Part shown: in pieces, positions 1 to 11,429 of the stretch
Layout: every line of letters begins with the position of its first letter
Position numbering within the stretch: the stretch's first letter is position 1
NCBI RefSeq assembly: GCF_001758465.1
Contig: NZ_MJIC01000015.1
Location: 1 to 64,000, forward strand
Length of the DNA: 64,000 nt
Reading direction: 5' to 3'
From: Marisediminitalea lipolytica
GTDB taxonomy: Bacteria > Pseudomonadota > Gammaproteobacteria > Enterobacterales > Alteromonadaceae
The notes under the pieces: model-generated
Told to the model about the DNA's origin: nothing
Databases searched by the model: none
Seen by the model: the letters and a program-made list of their open reading frames with translations, nothing else
Translations under genes and position numbers: made by a program

Positions 1-52
1 ATAACAAAACAATCTGTGTAGGCACTACATCAAGTCGTCCAACGACTTTACG

Positions 53-1585
<1,533 letters not shown>

Positions 1586-1634
1586 AATATATCGAAATTT
1601 TGAATTGTCGTTGTTGACACTCTTAATGAGTGCC

Positions 1635-1671
1635 CACACAGATTGTCTTGTTATAAATTGTTAAAGAACAG
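1635..1671 (-). promoter_or_regulatory. rRNA leader: boxA antiterminator and processing-stem arm
   Basis: On the minus strand, 1658-1671 reads CTGTTCTTTAACAA, a good match to the rRNA boxA antitermination element. Bases 1635-1654 are nearly identical (18 of 20) to the reverse complement of bases 1-20 of the window, which lie just beyond the 3' end of 16S. The leader and trailer of the pre-rRNA can therefore pair into a long stem enclosing 16S, as expected for an RNase III processing stem. Confidence 0.8.
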
Positions 1672-1740
1672 TGCAAAGCGTTGATTTAACTCGACTTTGC
1701 GGCTTCAGACTTTTGTGTTTAGCCCCGAAGCGGGATGCGT

Positions 1741-1768
1741 ATATTACGCTTTTCGTTTTCAGTGTCAA
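1741..1768 (-). promoter_or_regulatory. rrn promoter, most gene-proximal of three
   Basis: Read on the minus strand, a -35 TTGACA (1763-1768) is followed after 16 bp by a -10 TAATAT (1741-1746). It sits about 155 bp upstream of the mature 16S end. Confidence 0.8.
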
Positions 1769-1853
1769 CCACTTTTTGAAACTTAATTTCGAAGGGTTGA
1801 AACTTCAAACCACATCAACGTTGTCGTTCAGACCTCGTTGAAGTGAGGCGCGC

Positions 1854-1881
1854 ATTCTACGCTTTCGGGAGTCAGTGTCAA
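1854..1881 (-). promoter_or_regulatory. rrn promoter, middle of three
   Basis: Minus strand: -35 TTGACA (1876-1881), 16 bp spacer, -10 TAGAAT (1854-1859), then a GCGCGCC discriminator. A GC-rich discriminator is typical of promoters under ppGpp (stringent) control. An element like GTTGAAGTGAGGCGC just downstream recurs at the third promoter. Confidence 0.85.
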
Positions 1882-1995
1882 TGTTTTTTTGAAACTTTTT
1901 ATTGCTTCACAAAACTCTGAAACCCGCTTCCAATAAGGCCTGTGGCGTTATTGCCGGGTAGTCGCTTTTCGGCGTTCCCCGTTGAAGTGGGGCGC

Positions 1996-2023
1996 ATTAT
2001 AGAGAGTTAAGACCACACGTCAA
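1996..2023 (-). promoter_or_regulatory. rrn promoter, most distal of three
   Basis: Minus strand: -35 TTGACG (2018-2023), 16 bp spacer, consensus -10 TATAAT (1996-2001) and a GCGCCCC discriminator. An A/T-rich run at about 2030-2041 lies just upstream and could serve as an UP element. Bases 1586-2094 hold only the leader and these three promoters. Confidence 0.85.
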
Positions 2024-2094
2024 CGGTTATTTTAAAAAAAGTGTCACATTTGGTTTGTTCGCTCATTATTTGTTTTATTTGCGCAATTTCCGCG

Positions 2095-3135
2095 CTATTT
2101 CCAGTAGCCAAGCTTCTTTCTCAGCTTGAATTTGCGTAACAAATTGGCGGGTTTTGTCTTTATTGTATTACGGTGATGAACATAGAAATCGTCTACAGCG
2201 TCTAATATCCGTTCGCAATTGTGTCCGTCCCGGTGTGCTTCGTGGTGATTTGCGAAGTCCTGTACCTGTTTTAACAGGGCTTCTGATCTGGTTAAGGCGG
2301 TTTCTAATGCCCCTTCTACTTCCTGTGGGTCATTCACATCTAATAAATGTGGTCCGGGATTTGTGTTTCGCAGGGTCACTACAGGTTTATCCATCAGCAT
2401 AAATTCCAGAATGATAGAGCTGCTGTCGCACAGCATGACATCTGCCTGCTGAAAATCCTCTAAACGAACGTTATCTATATACTCGACATTGTTCTGTTCA
2501 CTGGCTAGCTGTCGATATCTGGCTAACAGTTCCTGATCCTTAATTTTTGGATGGAAAGTTAGCCGCCATTGCCAGTCTCTGGTTTTAGCCAGCGCTGTAA
2601 TGGTATCAAGCAGTAAGGGGGCTGATGATATTCCTTTGCTAAACGTGGTCGCGTACAAAATAGTGGGTTTATCAGATTGCTTCTCATATGGCGCGAAGTA
2701 AGGGTCAACTTTGCACCATCCGGTTTCATATACCTTAAAGTAGCCGTGCTTTTGCTCCAGCGTCTTAAAATACTCTGTACTGCTTGGTCCCTGAGTACAG
2801 TACATATCAAACCATCCCCTAATCGCAAAATGGTCGTCTTTGGCCTGGCTTTTCTCCCCTCGCTTACTAATGGGGTAACCATGAAACACCGAGACTTTTA
2901 TGCCAGGTAAAAAATGATAGATAAGATTACCGCAGGCAAATATTGCCAGCGGATCATACTCGATGACATCCTTAATTGTGTGTAACCGTTTCTCATCATC
3001 ATCTAACAGATCAGGACACCCCTCTTCTAAAAACCACGCAACTTCATCACCTCTCTGCTTAATTGCCTTTTGTAATGGTCTGAATATCGAGTAGGCGTAA
3101 GATAATGAAGTAAATAACACATAGCGTTTAGGCAT
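2095..3135 (-). CDS. CDP-glycerol glycerophosphotransferase-like protein
   Basis: A 346-residue cytoplasmic protein that resembles the TagB/TagF-type CDP-glycerol glycerophosphotransferase family, which transfers glycerol-phosphate or a related polyol phosphate onto cell-surface glycans. The visible signatures are VFHGYPISKRG (about 83-93), TGWCKVDPYF (138-147) in the place of the usual G-x-P-R-x-D block, FHPK (194-197), and the C-terminal ADVMLCDSSS..EF...KPVV block (231-253) typical of the nucleotide-binding half. It is a single gene placed between the rRNA promoters and yrdA, where E. coli has no gene. Its transcription runs toward the rRNA operon. The actual acceptor cannot be told from sequence. 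A role in LPS or capsule decoration is an inference, because this Gram-negative organism has no wall teichoic acid. Confidence 0.7.
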   Translation of the reverse strand: MPKRYVLFTSLSYAYSIFRPLQKAIKQRGDEVAWFLEEGCPDLLDDDEKRLHTIKDVIEYDPLAIFACGNLIYHFLPGIKVSVFHGYPISKRGEKSQAKDDHFAIRGWFDMYCTQGPSSTEYFKTLEQKHGYFKVYETGWCKVDPYFAPYEKQSDKPTILYATTFSKGISSAPLLLDTITALAKTRDWQWRLTFHPKIKDQELLARYRQLASEQNNVEYIDNVRLEDFQQADVMLCDSSSIILEFMLMDKPVVTLRNTNPGPHLLDVNDPQEVEGALETALTRSEALLKQVQDFANHHEAHRDGHNCERILDAVDDFYVHHRNTIKTKPANLLRKFKLRKKLGYWK

Positions 3136-3423
3136 TGGAATTCCCTGACAACAAGACGAATTAGTTTAATAGTTTACCAGCATTAACACGGTTAATAATA
3201 AGGTTGTCCCATCGCGTTATAAATTCTGTTCTGCAAATCGCCTTTATTATTTGTATGTGCACTCTGTATTGCGACTTCCATGCTTAAGATACCTCTGCGA
3301 TTATCGAAACTTTAGCCGTAACATGTTTAAATAAAGGCCACCTAAAAAGTGACCAGCGCCGCGTTATGCATTCAGATTAACCCGGCTGTTACTGGTGACA
3401 CCCACAATTTCTCAGAGTGTTTT

Positions 3424-3966
3424 ATGCAACAACCATTAAGTAGCTTTAAAGGGATCATGCCAACAATCGGTGATGGCGTGTATATAGCAGACTCCTCTCG
3501 CCTGGTTGGTGAAATCAAAATAGGCGCAGATAGCAGTATATGGCATATGGTCGCAGCTCGCGGCGATGTGAACTATATAACCATAGGCGAGCGCAGTAAT
3601 GTGCAGGATGGCACCGTTCTGCATGTCACTCGTAAATCTGCCGGCAATCCGCAAGGGAATCCTCTGATCATTGGTGACGACGTTACCATTGGGCATAAAT
3701 GTATGCTCCATGGCTGCACTCTGGGAAACCGAATCCTGGTAGGCATGGGCGCCATTGTTATGGACGGTGCCGTAGTAGAAGACGATGTATTTATTGGCGC
3801 TGGTACCCTGGTACCACCCAATAAGCGTCTGGAAAGTGGTTATCTGTACGTAGGTAATCCGATGGTGCAAAAACGCCCGCTCAAAGAAAACGAAATTGCC
3901 TTTTTAAAACAGTCGGCAATCAACTACGTAGAACTAAAAGAAGAATACCTGGCGGAAGCAGAATAA
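3424..3966 (+). CDS. yrdA: Gamma-carbonic anhydrase family protein YrdA
   Basis: A 180-residue left-handed beta-helix protein of the gamma-carbonic anhydrase/YrdA family, with hexapeptide repeats running from about residue 18 to 150. The metal-binding histidines are visible in the LHV and IGHKCMLHGC segments, so a zinc- or iron-bound trimer is expected. Whether it hydrates CO2 is unproven for the YrdA branch. The open frame extends upstream to a GTG at 3349, but the ATG at 3424 gives the usual family length (E. coli 184 residues) and starts just before the conserved first beta strand. It converges on aroE with a 15 bp gap. The yrdA-aroE-rRNA neighbourhood matches the E. coli rrnD region. Confidence 0.9.
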   Translation: MQQPLSSFKGIMPTIGDGVYIADSSRLVGEIKIGADSSIWHMVAARGDVNYITIGERSNVQDGTVLHVTRKSAGNPQGNPLIIGDDVTIGHKCMLHGCTLGNRILVGMGAIVMDGAVVEDDVFIGAGTLVPPNKRLESGYLYVGNPMVQKRPLKENEIAFLKQSAINYVELKEEYLAEAE

Positions 3967-3981
3967 ACCCCAGTCGCACCA

Positions 3982-4797
3982 CTAGCGATTACGTAAGTAT
4001 TCTATAACCTCAGCCGTTGCGGGTTGTTTGCCAGTCCAGATAGCAAACGCCGCCGCGGCTTGTTCCACCAGCATTCCCAATCCGTCCAATTGTTGTACCG
4101 CGCCAAGCTTTGCCGCATGGGTCATAAATACCGTGCTACCGCTGTCTTTTGCATACACCATGTCATAAGCGAGCTGGCAGTTGGCCAGGATAGCATCGGG
4201 TACTGCAGGTAAAGTCCCCGACAAACTGGCTGAAGTGGAATTAATCACAACATCATACTGAGCCAGTAATGCTTGCTGGCTTACAGCGGTAACATGTTGA
4301 TTATTTGCATCGTTGACTATGGCCTGCGCTTTCTCAACAGTACGGTTAAGAATATGCAGCGTTGTTACTCCGGCACTCAAAAGCGGGTGTACCACGCCGC
4401 GAGCAGCGCCACCAGCCCCAAGCAACAAAACCTTTGCGCCAGCTAAAGTAAGACCGCTGTTGTTAAGATCGGCAACCAGGCCGATTCCGTCGGTGTTATA
4501 GGCGCATAACTCGCCTTGTGGATTTAACATCAGTGTATTGGCGGCTTTAGCGAGGCAAACGGCAGCATCTTTATGCTGCGCCATGGCAAATGCCCGCTCT
4601 TTAAACGGAACAGTGACATTGCATCCCACCGTATTTTCATCGGCAAAAAAGTGATTGATGCTATCTTCGAAAGCATCCAGTGGCGCCTCGATTTTGTCGT
4701 ACTGGATTAACTCACCACAGGATTTAGCAAACATTTGATGAATGGTTGGTGATAAACTCTGAGCAATTGGATTTCCAAATACGGCAAACTTTTTCAT
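3982..4797 (-). CDS. aroE: Shikimate dehydrogenase AroE
   Basis: Shikimate dehydrogenase (271 residues) reduces 3-dehydroshikimate to shikimate with NADPH in the chorismate pathway. Visible features are the N-terminal substrate-binding segment MKKFAVFGNPIAQSLSP with its S-x-S pair, the VPFKE segment with the catalytic lysine, NTDGIG with the catalytic aspartate, and the Rossmann glycine motif GAGGAARG. I chose the MKKFAVFGNP start at 4797 because the family begins there (E. coli 272 residues). An in-frame upstream start at 4845 would add 16 unrelated residues. The start codon overlaps that of the divergent haemoglobin gene (CATG at 4795-4798). Confidence 0.95.
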   Translation of the reverse strand: MKKFAVFGNPIAQSLSPTIHQMFAKSCGELIQYDKIEAPLDAFEDSINHFFADENTVGCNVTVPFKERAFAMAQHKDAAVCLAKAANTLMLNPQGELCAYNTDGIGLVADLNNSGLTLAGAKVLLLGAGGAARGVVHPLLSAGVTTLHILNRTVEKAQAIVNDANNQHVTAVSQQALLAQYDVVINSTSASLSGTLPAVPDAILANCQLAYDMVYAKDSGSTVFMTHAAKLGAVQQLDGLGMLVEQAAAAFAIWTGKQPATAEVIEYLRNR

Positions 4798-5248
4798 GGG
4801 ATTATTATCGAAATTAGGTATGGGAAAGAAAACTTCGGACAACAATACTGGTGTTACTACGCCCTATCAAGCAATAGGTGGCGAAAAAACCGTAAAGAAA
4901 CTGGCCAATCGCTTTTATGACATCATGGAGCGCGATCCGCTGGCGGCTGAACTGCTGGCAATTCATCCGTTACCGCTGGATAACATTCGCCATGTTTTTT
5001 ATTTGTATCTCACCATGTGGTTAGGCGGGCCTAATCAGTATGAACAGGAAAGAGGCCATCCGCGTCTTCGCGCCCGGCATTTACCCTTTACGGTAACGCC
5101 AAAACTAAAAGCGCAGTGGATGTACTGTATGCGCAAGGCAATGTATGAATGTGTTAGCGATATGAATGTAGCCGATCAGTTGCTAAAAGCGCTGGACCAA
5201 CTGGCCAATCATATGATTAACCGTGATGACGAGCCAACTGCCGGATAA
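4796..5248 (+). CDS. Group II truncated haemoglobin
   Basis: A 150-residue truncated globin of group II (trHbO-like). These bind haem and O2, NO or peroxide-type ligands in the cytoplasm. The IGGEKTVKKLANRFYDIM segment is the family's helix A/B signature. The proximal-histidine region is in RGHPRLRARH, and MWLGGPNQYEQERGHP is typical of this group. Two starts are possible: the ATG at 4796, whose bases overlap the aroE start codon, and an ATG at 4820, which gives 142 residues. Neither has a clear ribosome binding site. The first keeps a GLLSKLG N-terminal extension that is not needed for the fold. The gene stands alone and ends before the ompW terminator. Confidence 0.88.
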   Translation: MGLLSKLGMGKKTSDNNTGVTTPYQAIGGEKTVKKLANRFYDIMERDPLAAELLAIHPLPLDNIRHVFYLYLTMWLGGPNQYEQERGHPRLRARHLPFTVTPKLKAQWMYCMRKAMYECVSDMNVADQLLKALDQLANHMINRDDEPTAG

Positions 5249-5252
5249 CAGG

Positions 5253-5281
5253 TAAAAAAAAGGCCCTTCAAAAGAAGGGCC
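5253..5281 (-). terminator. Rho-independent terminator of ompW
   Basis: A perfect 8 bp stem, GGCCCTTC / GAAGGGCC (5262-5269 and 5274-5281) with an AAAA loop. On the minus strand it is followed by a run of eight T residues (5254-5261), so it terminates the leftward ompW transcript. Confidence 0.85.
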
Positions 5282-5326
5282 AACAGGCAGTGCAAAAACA
5301 CAAGGTGAAACTGATAAATCGTTTAA

Positions 5327-6010
5327 TTAAAATTTGTAACCAACAGAAACGGTAAATACGTAAGGGTCGATATCAACATCTACACTTCCTTTTACGTCTG
5401 CAACGGTGAAGTCAGCGGTTGTATCGATAGCGATATAACGAGCAGATGCGTTAATTAACCATTTTTCGTCGATTTGATAATCGAAACCAATTTGTCCTGC
5501 CAGACCAAAAGAGCTGTCCAGGTCTAAATCAGTAAAAGTTTGATCTTCACGTGCACCAGTAAAGTCTTCGTCAAAGAAGATGGTGTAGTTAACACCAACA
5601 CCGATATAAGGTGTGAAAGCACTGTTAGTATCAAAGAAGTAAACAGCACTGATAGTAGGTGGTAAGTGAGTAACTTCGGCCAGTTTGCCATCGCCCAGAC
5701 CCAGACCGTTATCGGCGGTATCTACCAGCTTAACGTCGTGAGTGAAAGGCGTTGCTGCAAGTACTTCGATACCCCAGTTTGAATCCAGCATGTAAACCAG
5801 GTTAAGGCCAAGCTGAGTGTTTGAATCTACTTCAACACCCATACCAACGTTGCCGCCTAATGCGTCTACATTAACGTTGCTTGAGTCGTCGTTAGGGCTA
5901 ACTGAGGTTAAACCTGCGCGAACGATAATGTCACCGGCTTCATAGGCAAATGCTGAAGGCGCAGATACTAGTGCGGCAAGAACTAGTGTAGCTAAAGCTG
6001 ATTTTTTCAT
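5327..6010 (-). CDS. ompW: OmpW-family outer membrane protein
   Basis: A 227-residue precursor of an eight-stranded outer membrane beta-barrel of the OmpW family. It begins with a clear signal peptide (MKKSALATLVLAALVSAPSAFA, cleaved before YEAGD). The mature N-terminus DIIVRAGLTSVSPND and the last strand, ending VSVGYKF with terminal Phe, fit the family and BAM recognition. OmpW proteins are associated with uptake of small hydrophobic molecules and with stress or iron responses. An upstream in-frame ATG at 6025 exists, but 6010 is preceded by a GAGAAA element and starts directly at the signal peptide. It is monocistronic, with its own terminator. Confidence 0.92.
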   Translation of the reverse strand: MKKSALATLVLAALVSAPSAFAYEAGDIIVRAGLTSVSPNDDSSNVNVDALGGNVGMGVEVDSNTQLGLNLVYMLDSNWGIEVLAATPFTHDVKLVDTADNGLGLGDGKLAEVTHLPPTISAVYFFDTNSAFTPYIGVGVNYTIFFDEDFTGAREDQTFTDLDLDSSFGLAGQIGFDYQIDEKWLINASARYIAIDTTADFTVADVKGSVDVDIDPYVFTVSVGYKF

Positions 6011-6161
6011 TGTGTATTTTCTCATTCGTTTAAATCAATGGAGGCTAATGTACGCTTCCTGACAAATAAAAATTTGATCTAAAACAAGTTTGAAAATACG
6101 TTTAAAAATCTGCGAATTAAGGTTGATCTACGTCAAAGGAAGCCGGCGATCCGGCTCGCTT

Positions 6162-7651
<1,490 letters not shown>

Positions 7652-7661
7652 TCACTACCTC

Positions 7662-8228
7662 TTACTCTGATTTTTCGTCGCTGTCTGGTTCTTTGTAGCC
7701 ACACAGAGGCTGTGGACATACCAACCGGCCTTTTTTCTCGACCAGTATAGTCCAACCGCAGTCCGGACAGGTTTTCTCAAAGGGGGCGAAATTTACCACA
7801 TAACGACATTGAGGATAACGATTACAGGCAAAAAAGCGTTTGCCGTATTTGTTGGTGCGATCAAGTAAATGCCCTTCGTGGCATTTTGGGCAGGTCACAG
7901 AGGTGTCGGTTTGCGGTTTGGCGTTTTCGATATGGTGGCAGGCCGGAAAATTAGTACAGCCAATAAACATGCCATAACGGCCTTTTTTAATGGCCATGGG
8001 CGAGCCGCAATCCGGGCAGTGGCTGTCTTCTATTATTTTTAGCGTGGTAGTGTGATTGTCGTGCAGGGGCTTGGCGTAGTGGCATTGTGGATAGCCACTA
8101 CACCCAATGAAAGGTCCTGATTTGCTGTTTCGGATGCGCAGCTCTTTACCACAGTCCGGACATGGTCCGTACTGATGCTCAAGGGCATGCTCATGCGCTT
8201 CGAACAGAGAATGATCTATCTTGGACAC
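7662..8228 (-). CDS. yrdD: Topoisomerase-type zinc-finger protein YrdD
   Basis: A 188-residue protein built from repeated zinc ribbons like those at the C-terminus of DNA topoisomerase I. Several CPDCG...CSGYPQC / CTNFPAC / CNRYPQC four-cysteine units are visible, at about residues 19-50, 70-100, 110-143 and 152-175. No catalytic topoisomerase domain is present. The function is unknown; DNA or RNA binding is inferred from the domain. It sits between smg and tsaC as in E. coli, with 10-26 bp gaps. Confidence 0.88.
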   Translation of the reverse strand: MSKIDHSLFEAHEHALEHQYGPCPDCGKELRIRNSKSGPFIGCSGYPQCHYAKPLHDNHTTTLKIIEDSHCPDCGSPMAIKKGRYGMFIGCTNFPACHHIENAKPQTDTSVTCPKCHEGHLLDRTNKYGKRFFACNRYPQCRYVVNFAPFEKTCPDCGWTILVEKKGRLVCPQPLCGYKEPDSDEKSE

Positions 8229-8254
8229 TAACCTACACTTCGTAATCGATAAGA

Positions 8255-8731
8255 TTAGTGAAGTATACCGTCATGCTCTTCGAATAACAGATCTTCCATC
8301 TGTGCATAGGCATTTTCTTTACCCGGCACGTTAAACAGCACCATCAACACTACCCATTTGAGGTCTTCCAGACAGAATTCAGGCGAATCAATCTCCATCA
8401 CTCTGTCAATCACCATCTCACGAGTGGTTGCGTCCAGTACACCCACCTGTTCAAGGAACAATAAAAATCCCTGACACTCAACATCCAGACGCATTTGTTC
8501 CTGTTGCGTATAAATACGACTCAGGCTGCTGGAGATGCCTTTACAGAAGTAGGGGTTAATATCGGTTTCTTGCAGCGCGGCGAGTTTTTCCAACCAGGCA
8601 AGCGCTTTATATATCTCATCGTGATGAAATCCTGCGCGGACCAACTCTTCGGTTAACTCATCCTGATCGACGCGAATTTCGGTTTCACTATGGATGAAGT
8701 TTTCGAAGAGATACATGAGGATATCGAACAT
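8255..8731 (-). CDS. smg: Smg family protein (DUF494)
   Basis: A 158-residue protein of the Smg/DUF494 family, length almost identical to E. coli Smg (157). The start [16 protein letters not shown] at 8731 has a strong GAGGGGG ribosome binding site, so the nine upstream in-frame residues are excluded. It is acidic and probably helical and soluble. The molecular function is not known, although the gene nearly always accompanies dprA in gammaproteobacteria. It heads the smg-yrdD-tsaC-hemF operon, separated from dprA by about 280 bp. Confidence 0.9.
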   Translation of the reverse strand: MFDILMYLFENFIHSETEIRVDQDELTEELVRAGFHHDEIYKALAWLEKLAALQETDINPYFCKGISSSLSRIYTQQEQMRLDVECQGFLLFLEQVGVLDATTREMVIDRVMEIDSPEFCLEDLKWVVLMVLFNVPGKENAYAQMEDLLFEEHDGILH

Positions 8732-9012
8732 AGCATTTTCCCCCTCAATTTGAGGCAATCACTAAAAGGGTGACTACCAAACCTCGCAAACTCTATTGTA
8801 GTGGTCTGGTCTTTTTTCAAGTCTCAAGACCAGTCGTTGCGTACGGTGTCGATGCAAAAAATCAAAGCATCTGAGTTCAACTTATCTAAAAATACGGACA
8901 ATGCCAAGCTTTGGCTCGACATTTTTTTTACCCGGCAGCAGATTGCTAAAGCAAACGGTTGACAGGCTTACAAAATAAATGCGATCCGTCGAATATATGT
9001 ACTGCGCAAAAT

Positions 9013-10104
9013 TCAGGCAAGAATGTAGCCCCCCGGTACTGCCAACACCTTACCGCTTATTTCAAGCTCGGTCAGTTTTTGCATTAAGTGATGAACCGGC
9101 ATCCCCGTTTTCGCCATCAGATAGTCGATACTGACCGCTTCGCCGCTCAGTTCCTTAAGCAACGGCGGATGTCTGGTATCCTGGTCGGACTCCGCCTCAT
9201 CGCCCCCGGGTAACGCTAAGACCTCCAAACCTAGTTCGTAACAAATATCGTCAATACTGGTTACCAGTCCGGCCCCTTGCTGAATAAGATAATGCGGCCC
9301 TTCGCTTAAGGGGTTATTGATATTTCCCGGTACCGCAAAAACCTCAGTATCCAGCTCTGCCGCCAGTGCAGCAGTTATCATCGAACCGCTTTTAATTTTG
9401 GCCTCCACCAGCAGAATGCCACGGCACAATGCGGCGATTAACCGGTTGCGACGAGGAAAATGATAAGGCCGGACTTCTTCCCAGGGTAGAAACTCCGTCA
9501 CCACACAGCCGCCGTGGGCCACGATATCAGCCGCTAACTTACTGTGGCTACGCGGATAAATGGTGTTGATACCACCGCCCAATACAGCAACCGTTTTCCC
9601 GGCGGTGGCATAGGCCCCCTGATGGGCCGCACCATCAATCCCCAGTGCCAGACCACTGGTGACCGTAATGCCTTTGTCGCCCAGCGCCTGACCAAACCGT
9701 CGTGCCGTATTTAACCCATGTAACGTAGCCTTACGACTACCAACAATCCCTATCTGCACGGCATTAAGCAGTTGGCTATCACCCTGACAAAATAGCACCA
9801 AAGGCGGTGAATCAAGCTGCATCAATCGCGAAGGATAAGCTGTATCGCCTATCACCATAATCTGATGATGTGGCGCGGCGGCCAGCCAGCTATTGATTCT
9901 GTCGACGACGTCTGTATTACCGAGCTGTGCAATTTCCGTGGGTTTAAGACCGCAGAGACTTAACTCCTGGGGAGACAGCGCAAAAAGCTCGCCAAGAGTC
10001 AGTTTAAAGTGCTCAAGCAGCGCCAGCCAAAATGCCGGAGACCGCTTCTTGATCTGGCTTAGCAGCAACCATTGGCTGGCCGCCGTAGATAGTTGATTTT
10101 GCAT
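9013..10104 (-). CDS. dprA: DNA-processing protein DprA (Smf)
   Basis: DprA (363 residues) binds incoming single-stranded DNA during natural transformation and loads RecA onto it. The central Rossmann-like DNA-binding domain is visible: GIVGSRKATLHG, SGLALGIDGAAHQGA, AVLGGGINTIYP and FPRRNRLIAALC. A C-terminal winged-helix-like segment follows (residues about 300-363). I chose the ATG at 10104, which has AGGGGAG five bases upstream; a GTG two codons earlier is the alternative. It follows the LysM gene by 44 bp and is presumably co-transcribed with it. Presence of dprA alone does not show that the strain is competent. Confidence 0.95.
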   Translation of the reverse strand: MQNQLSTAASQWLLLSQIKKRSPAFWLALLEHFKLTLGELFALSPQELSLCGLKPTEIAQLGNTDVVDRINSWLAAAPHHQIMVIGDTAYPSRLMQLDSPPLVLFCQGDSQLLNAVQIGIVGSRKATLHGLNTARRFGQALGDKGITVTSGLALGIDGAAHQGAYATAGKTVAVLGGGINTIYPRSHSKLAADIVAHGGCVVTEFLPWEEVRPYHFPRRNRLIAALCRGILLVEAKIKSGSMITAALAAELDTEVFAVPGNINNPLSEGPHYLIQQGAGLVTSIDDICYELGLEVLALPGGDEAESDQDTRHPPLLKELSGEAVSIDYLMAKTGMPVHHLMQKLTELEISGKVLAVPGGYILA

Positions 10105-10148
10105 TCGCACTCCCCTGTCACACTGGCAGGGAAGTGCCAGTGTGATGA

Positions 10149-11225
10149 TTAAGGCTGGGCGACAATATTACCGGTTCGTACCATGTCACTGGCGCGGGTG
10201 ATAATGCCGTAGCTGGCATTGGTAAAGGTACTGAAAATAATTAACTCGCCCACCTTAAGAGCGGGTTGATGCACCGTTGAACCATCGTCAAATACGCTGA
10301 TCACCACTTTACTTTCGGTGGCGTATTTAGGTTCCTCGCCATCGATAATAATTGGACCCTGCTGATAAATCCCCATTACCGTGCCGGGCTCTATTTCCTC
10401 AGCCCCTAAATCAACAATGACCACATCATATTTGCCAAGTAACTCATACTGGTGCAAATTGCCCACCACAAAAGCGCGCTGCTCTGCTGTGGCGGGTTTT
10501 AATTCCATATCACCGGCGGTTTTAGGCTGGCCGAACAGTAATTTGTCGCCCCGTTTGGCTTCTGAATTAGAACCTGCAATCCTTACCAGCCACTCGCCTT
10601 CTGCACGATCTTCTACCATCGAAGCATCAGCGATGTGATGAATTTGCACGCCTAACTCATTACCTTCCAGGTCTTCGATTGTAGATTGCATGCGAATAAC
10701 GCGATACTGATCCTTGGCACGGCCGTTGCGACGACTCATCACCAAATCTTCGTCGACAAACCGCATAGAACCATTTTTATCGCCCAGCAAATGCGGCAGA
10801 AGCTCGTACTGACCGACGTCTAATATTTCGTGATGCTGGATATAAGGCTCGATAACCGACCAGGGTAAGACACTTATGGGCTCGTAAGGCTTTACGGTGC
10901 GGGTAGCATTCGGTGACAAGGCGACCTGAGTTTTCTGACGCACCATTTCCAGAACAGGTTCACCATTAACGATTTTTAATACCAGCACATCGCCGGGGTA
11001 AATTAAATGAGGATTGAGAATCTGGGTGTTATTGCGCCACAACTCTGGCCATAACCATGGCTTATCCAGAAACAAGCCAGCAATATCCCACAGGGTATCA
11101 TTCTTTTTTACTGTATAACGCGCAGGCGCATCAGGCTTTAATTCTAACGCCAGTGCTAAACTCGCATGGCATAAAAAAAGCAGACCCGCTATTGCGGTGC
11201 CCCACTTACTCAGGTGTTTTAACAT
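10149..11225 (-). CDS. LysM-domain exported protein
   Basis: A 358-residue exported protein with an N-terminal signal peptide (about residues 1-27, ending ASLALA) and one LysM module at about 37-85 (YTVKKNDTLWDIAGLFL ... NPHLIYPGDVLVL), which binds peptidoglycan glycan strands. The remaining 270 residues are mixed beta-rich sequence with no domain I can name. The start at 11225 is preceded by GAGGGG at a 9-base distance. An ATG three codons earlier abuts that element and is less likely. It precedes dprA in the same direction, an arrangement common in marine gammaproteobacteria, and diverges from def. Confidence 0.87.
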   Translation of the reverse strand: MLKHLSKWGTAIAGLLFLCHASLALALELKPDAPARYTVKKNDTLWDIAGLFLDKPWLWPELWRNNTQILNPHLIYPGDVLVLKIVNGEPVLEMVRQKTQVALSPNATRTVKPYEPISVLPWSVIEPYIQHHEILDVGQYELLPHLLGDKNGSMRFVDEDLVMSRRNGRAKDQYRVIRMQSTIEDLEGNELGVQIHHIADASMVEDRAEGEWLVRIAGSNSEAKRGDKLLFGQPKTAGDMELKPATAEQRAFVVGNLHQYELLGKYDVVIVDLGAEEIEPGTVMGIYQQGPIIIDGEEPKYATESKVVISVFDDGSTVHQPALKVGELIIFSTFTNASYGIITRASDMVRTGNIVAQP

Positions 11226-11429
11226 TCTTTTCATCCCCTCGCCTCAAACGCTTTGCGGCCAGCATAGCTTGTATTATTAGATCACAATCCCCAATATTTC
11301 AGTATAGAAGTGATTAATACTGCATGAAAACGTGCTATAGGCTAGAATACTGCGAGTTAACGCAGGTTAAATAGCCTCATCGGCCTAAGCGTATAATTCT
11401 TAATACAGAAAGAGTGTAAATATCGACAG

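Noticed and set aside
3436-3870. 144-codon frame opposite yrdA
   Set aside because: Its length is explained by the repetitive hexapeptide sequence of yrdA on the other strand; the protein is not recognisable.
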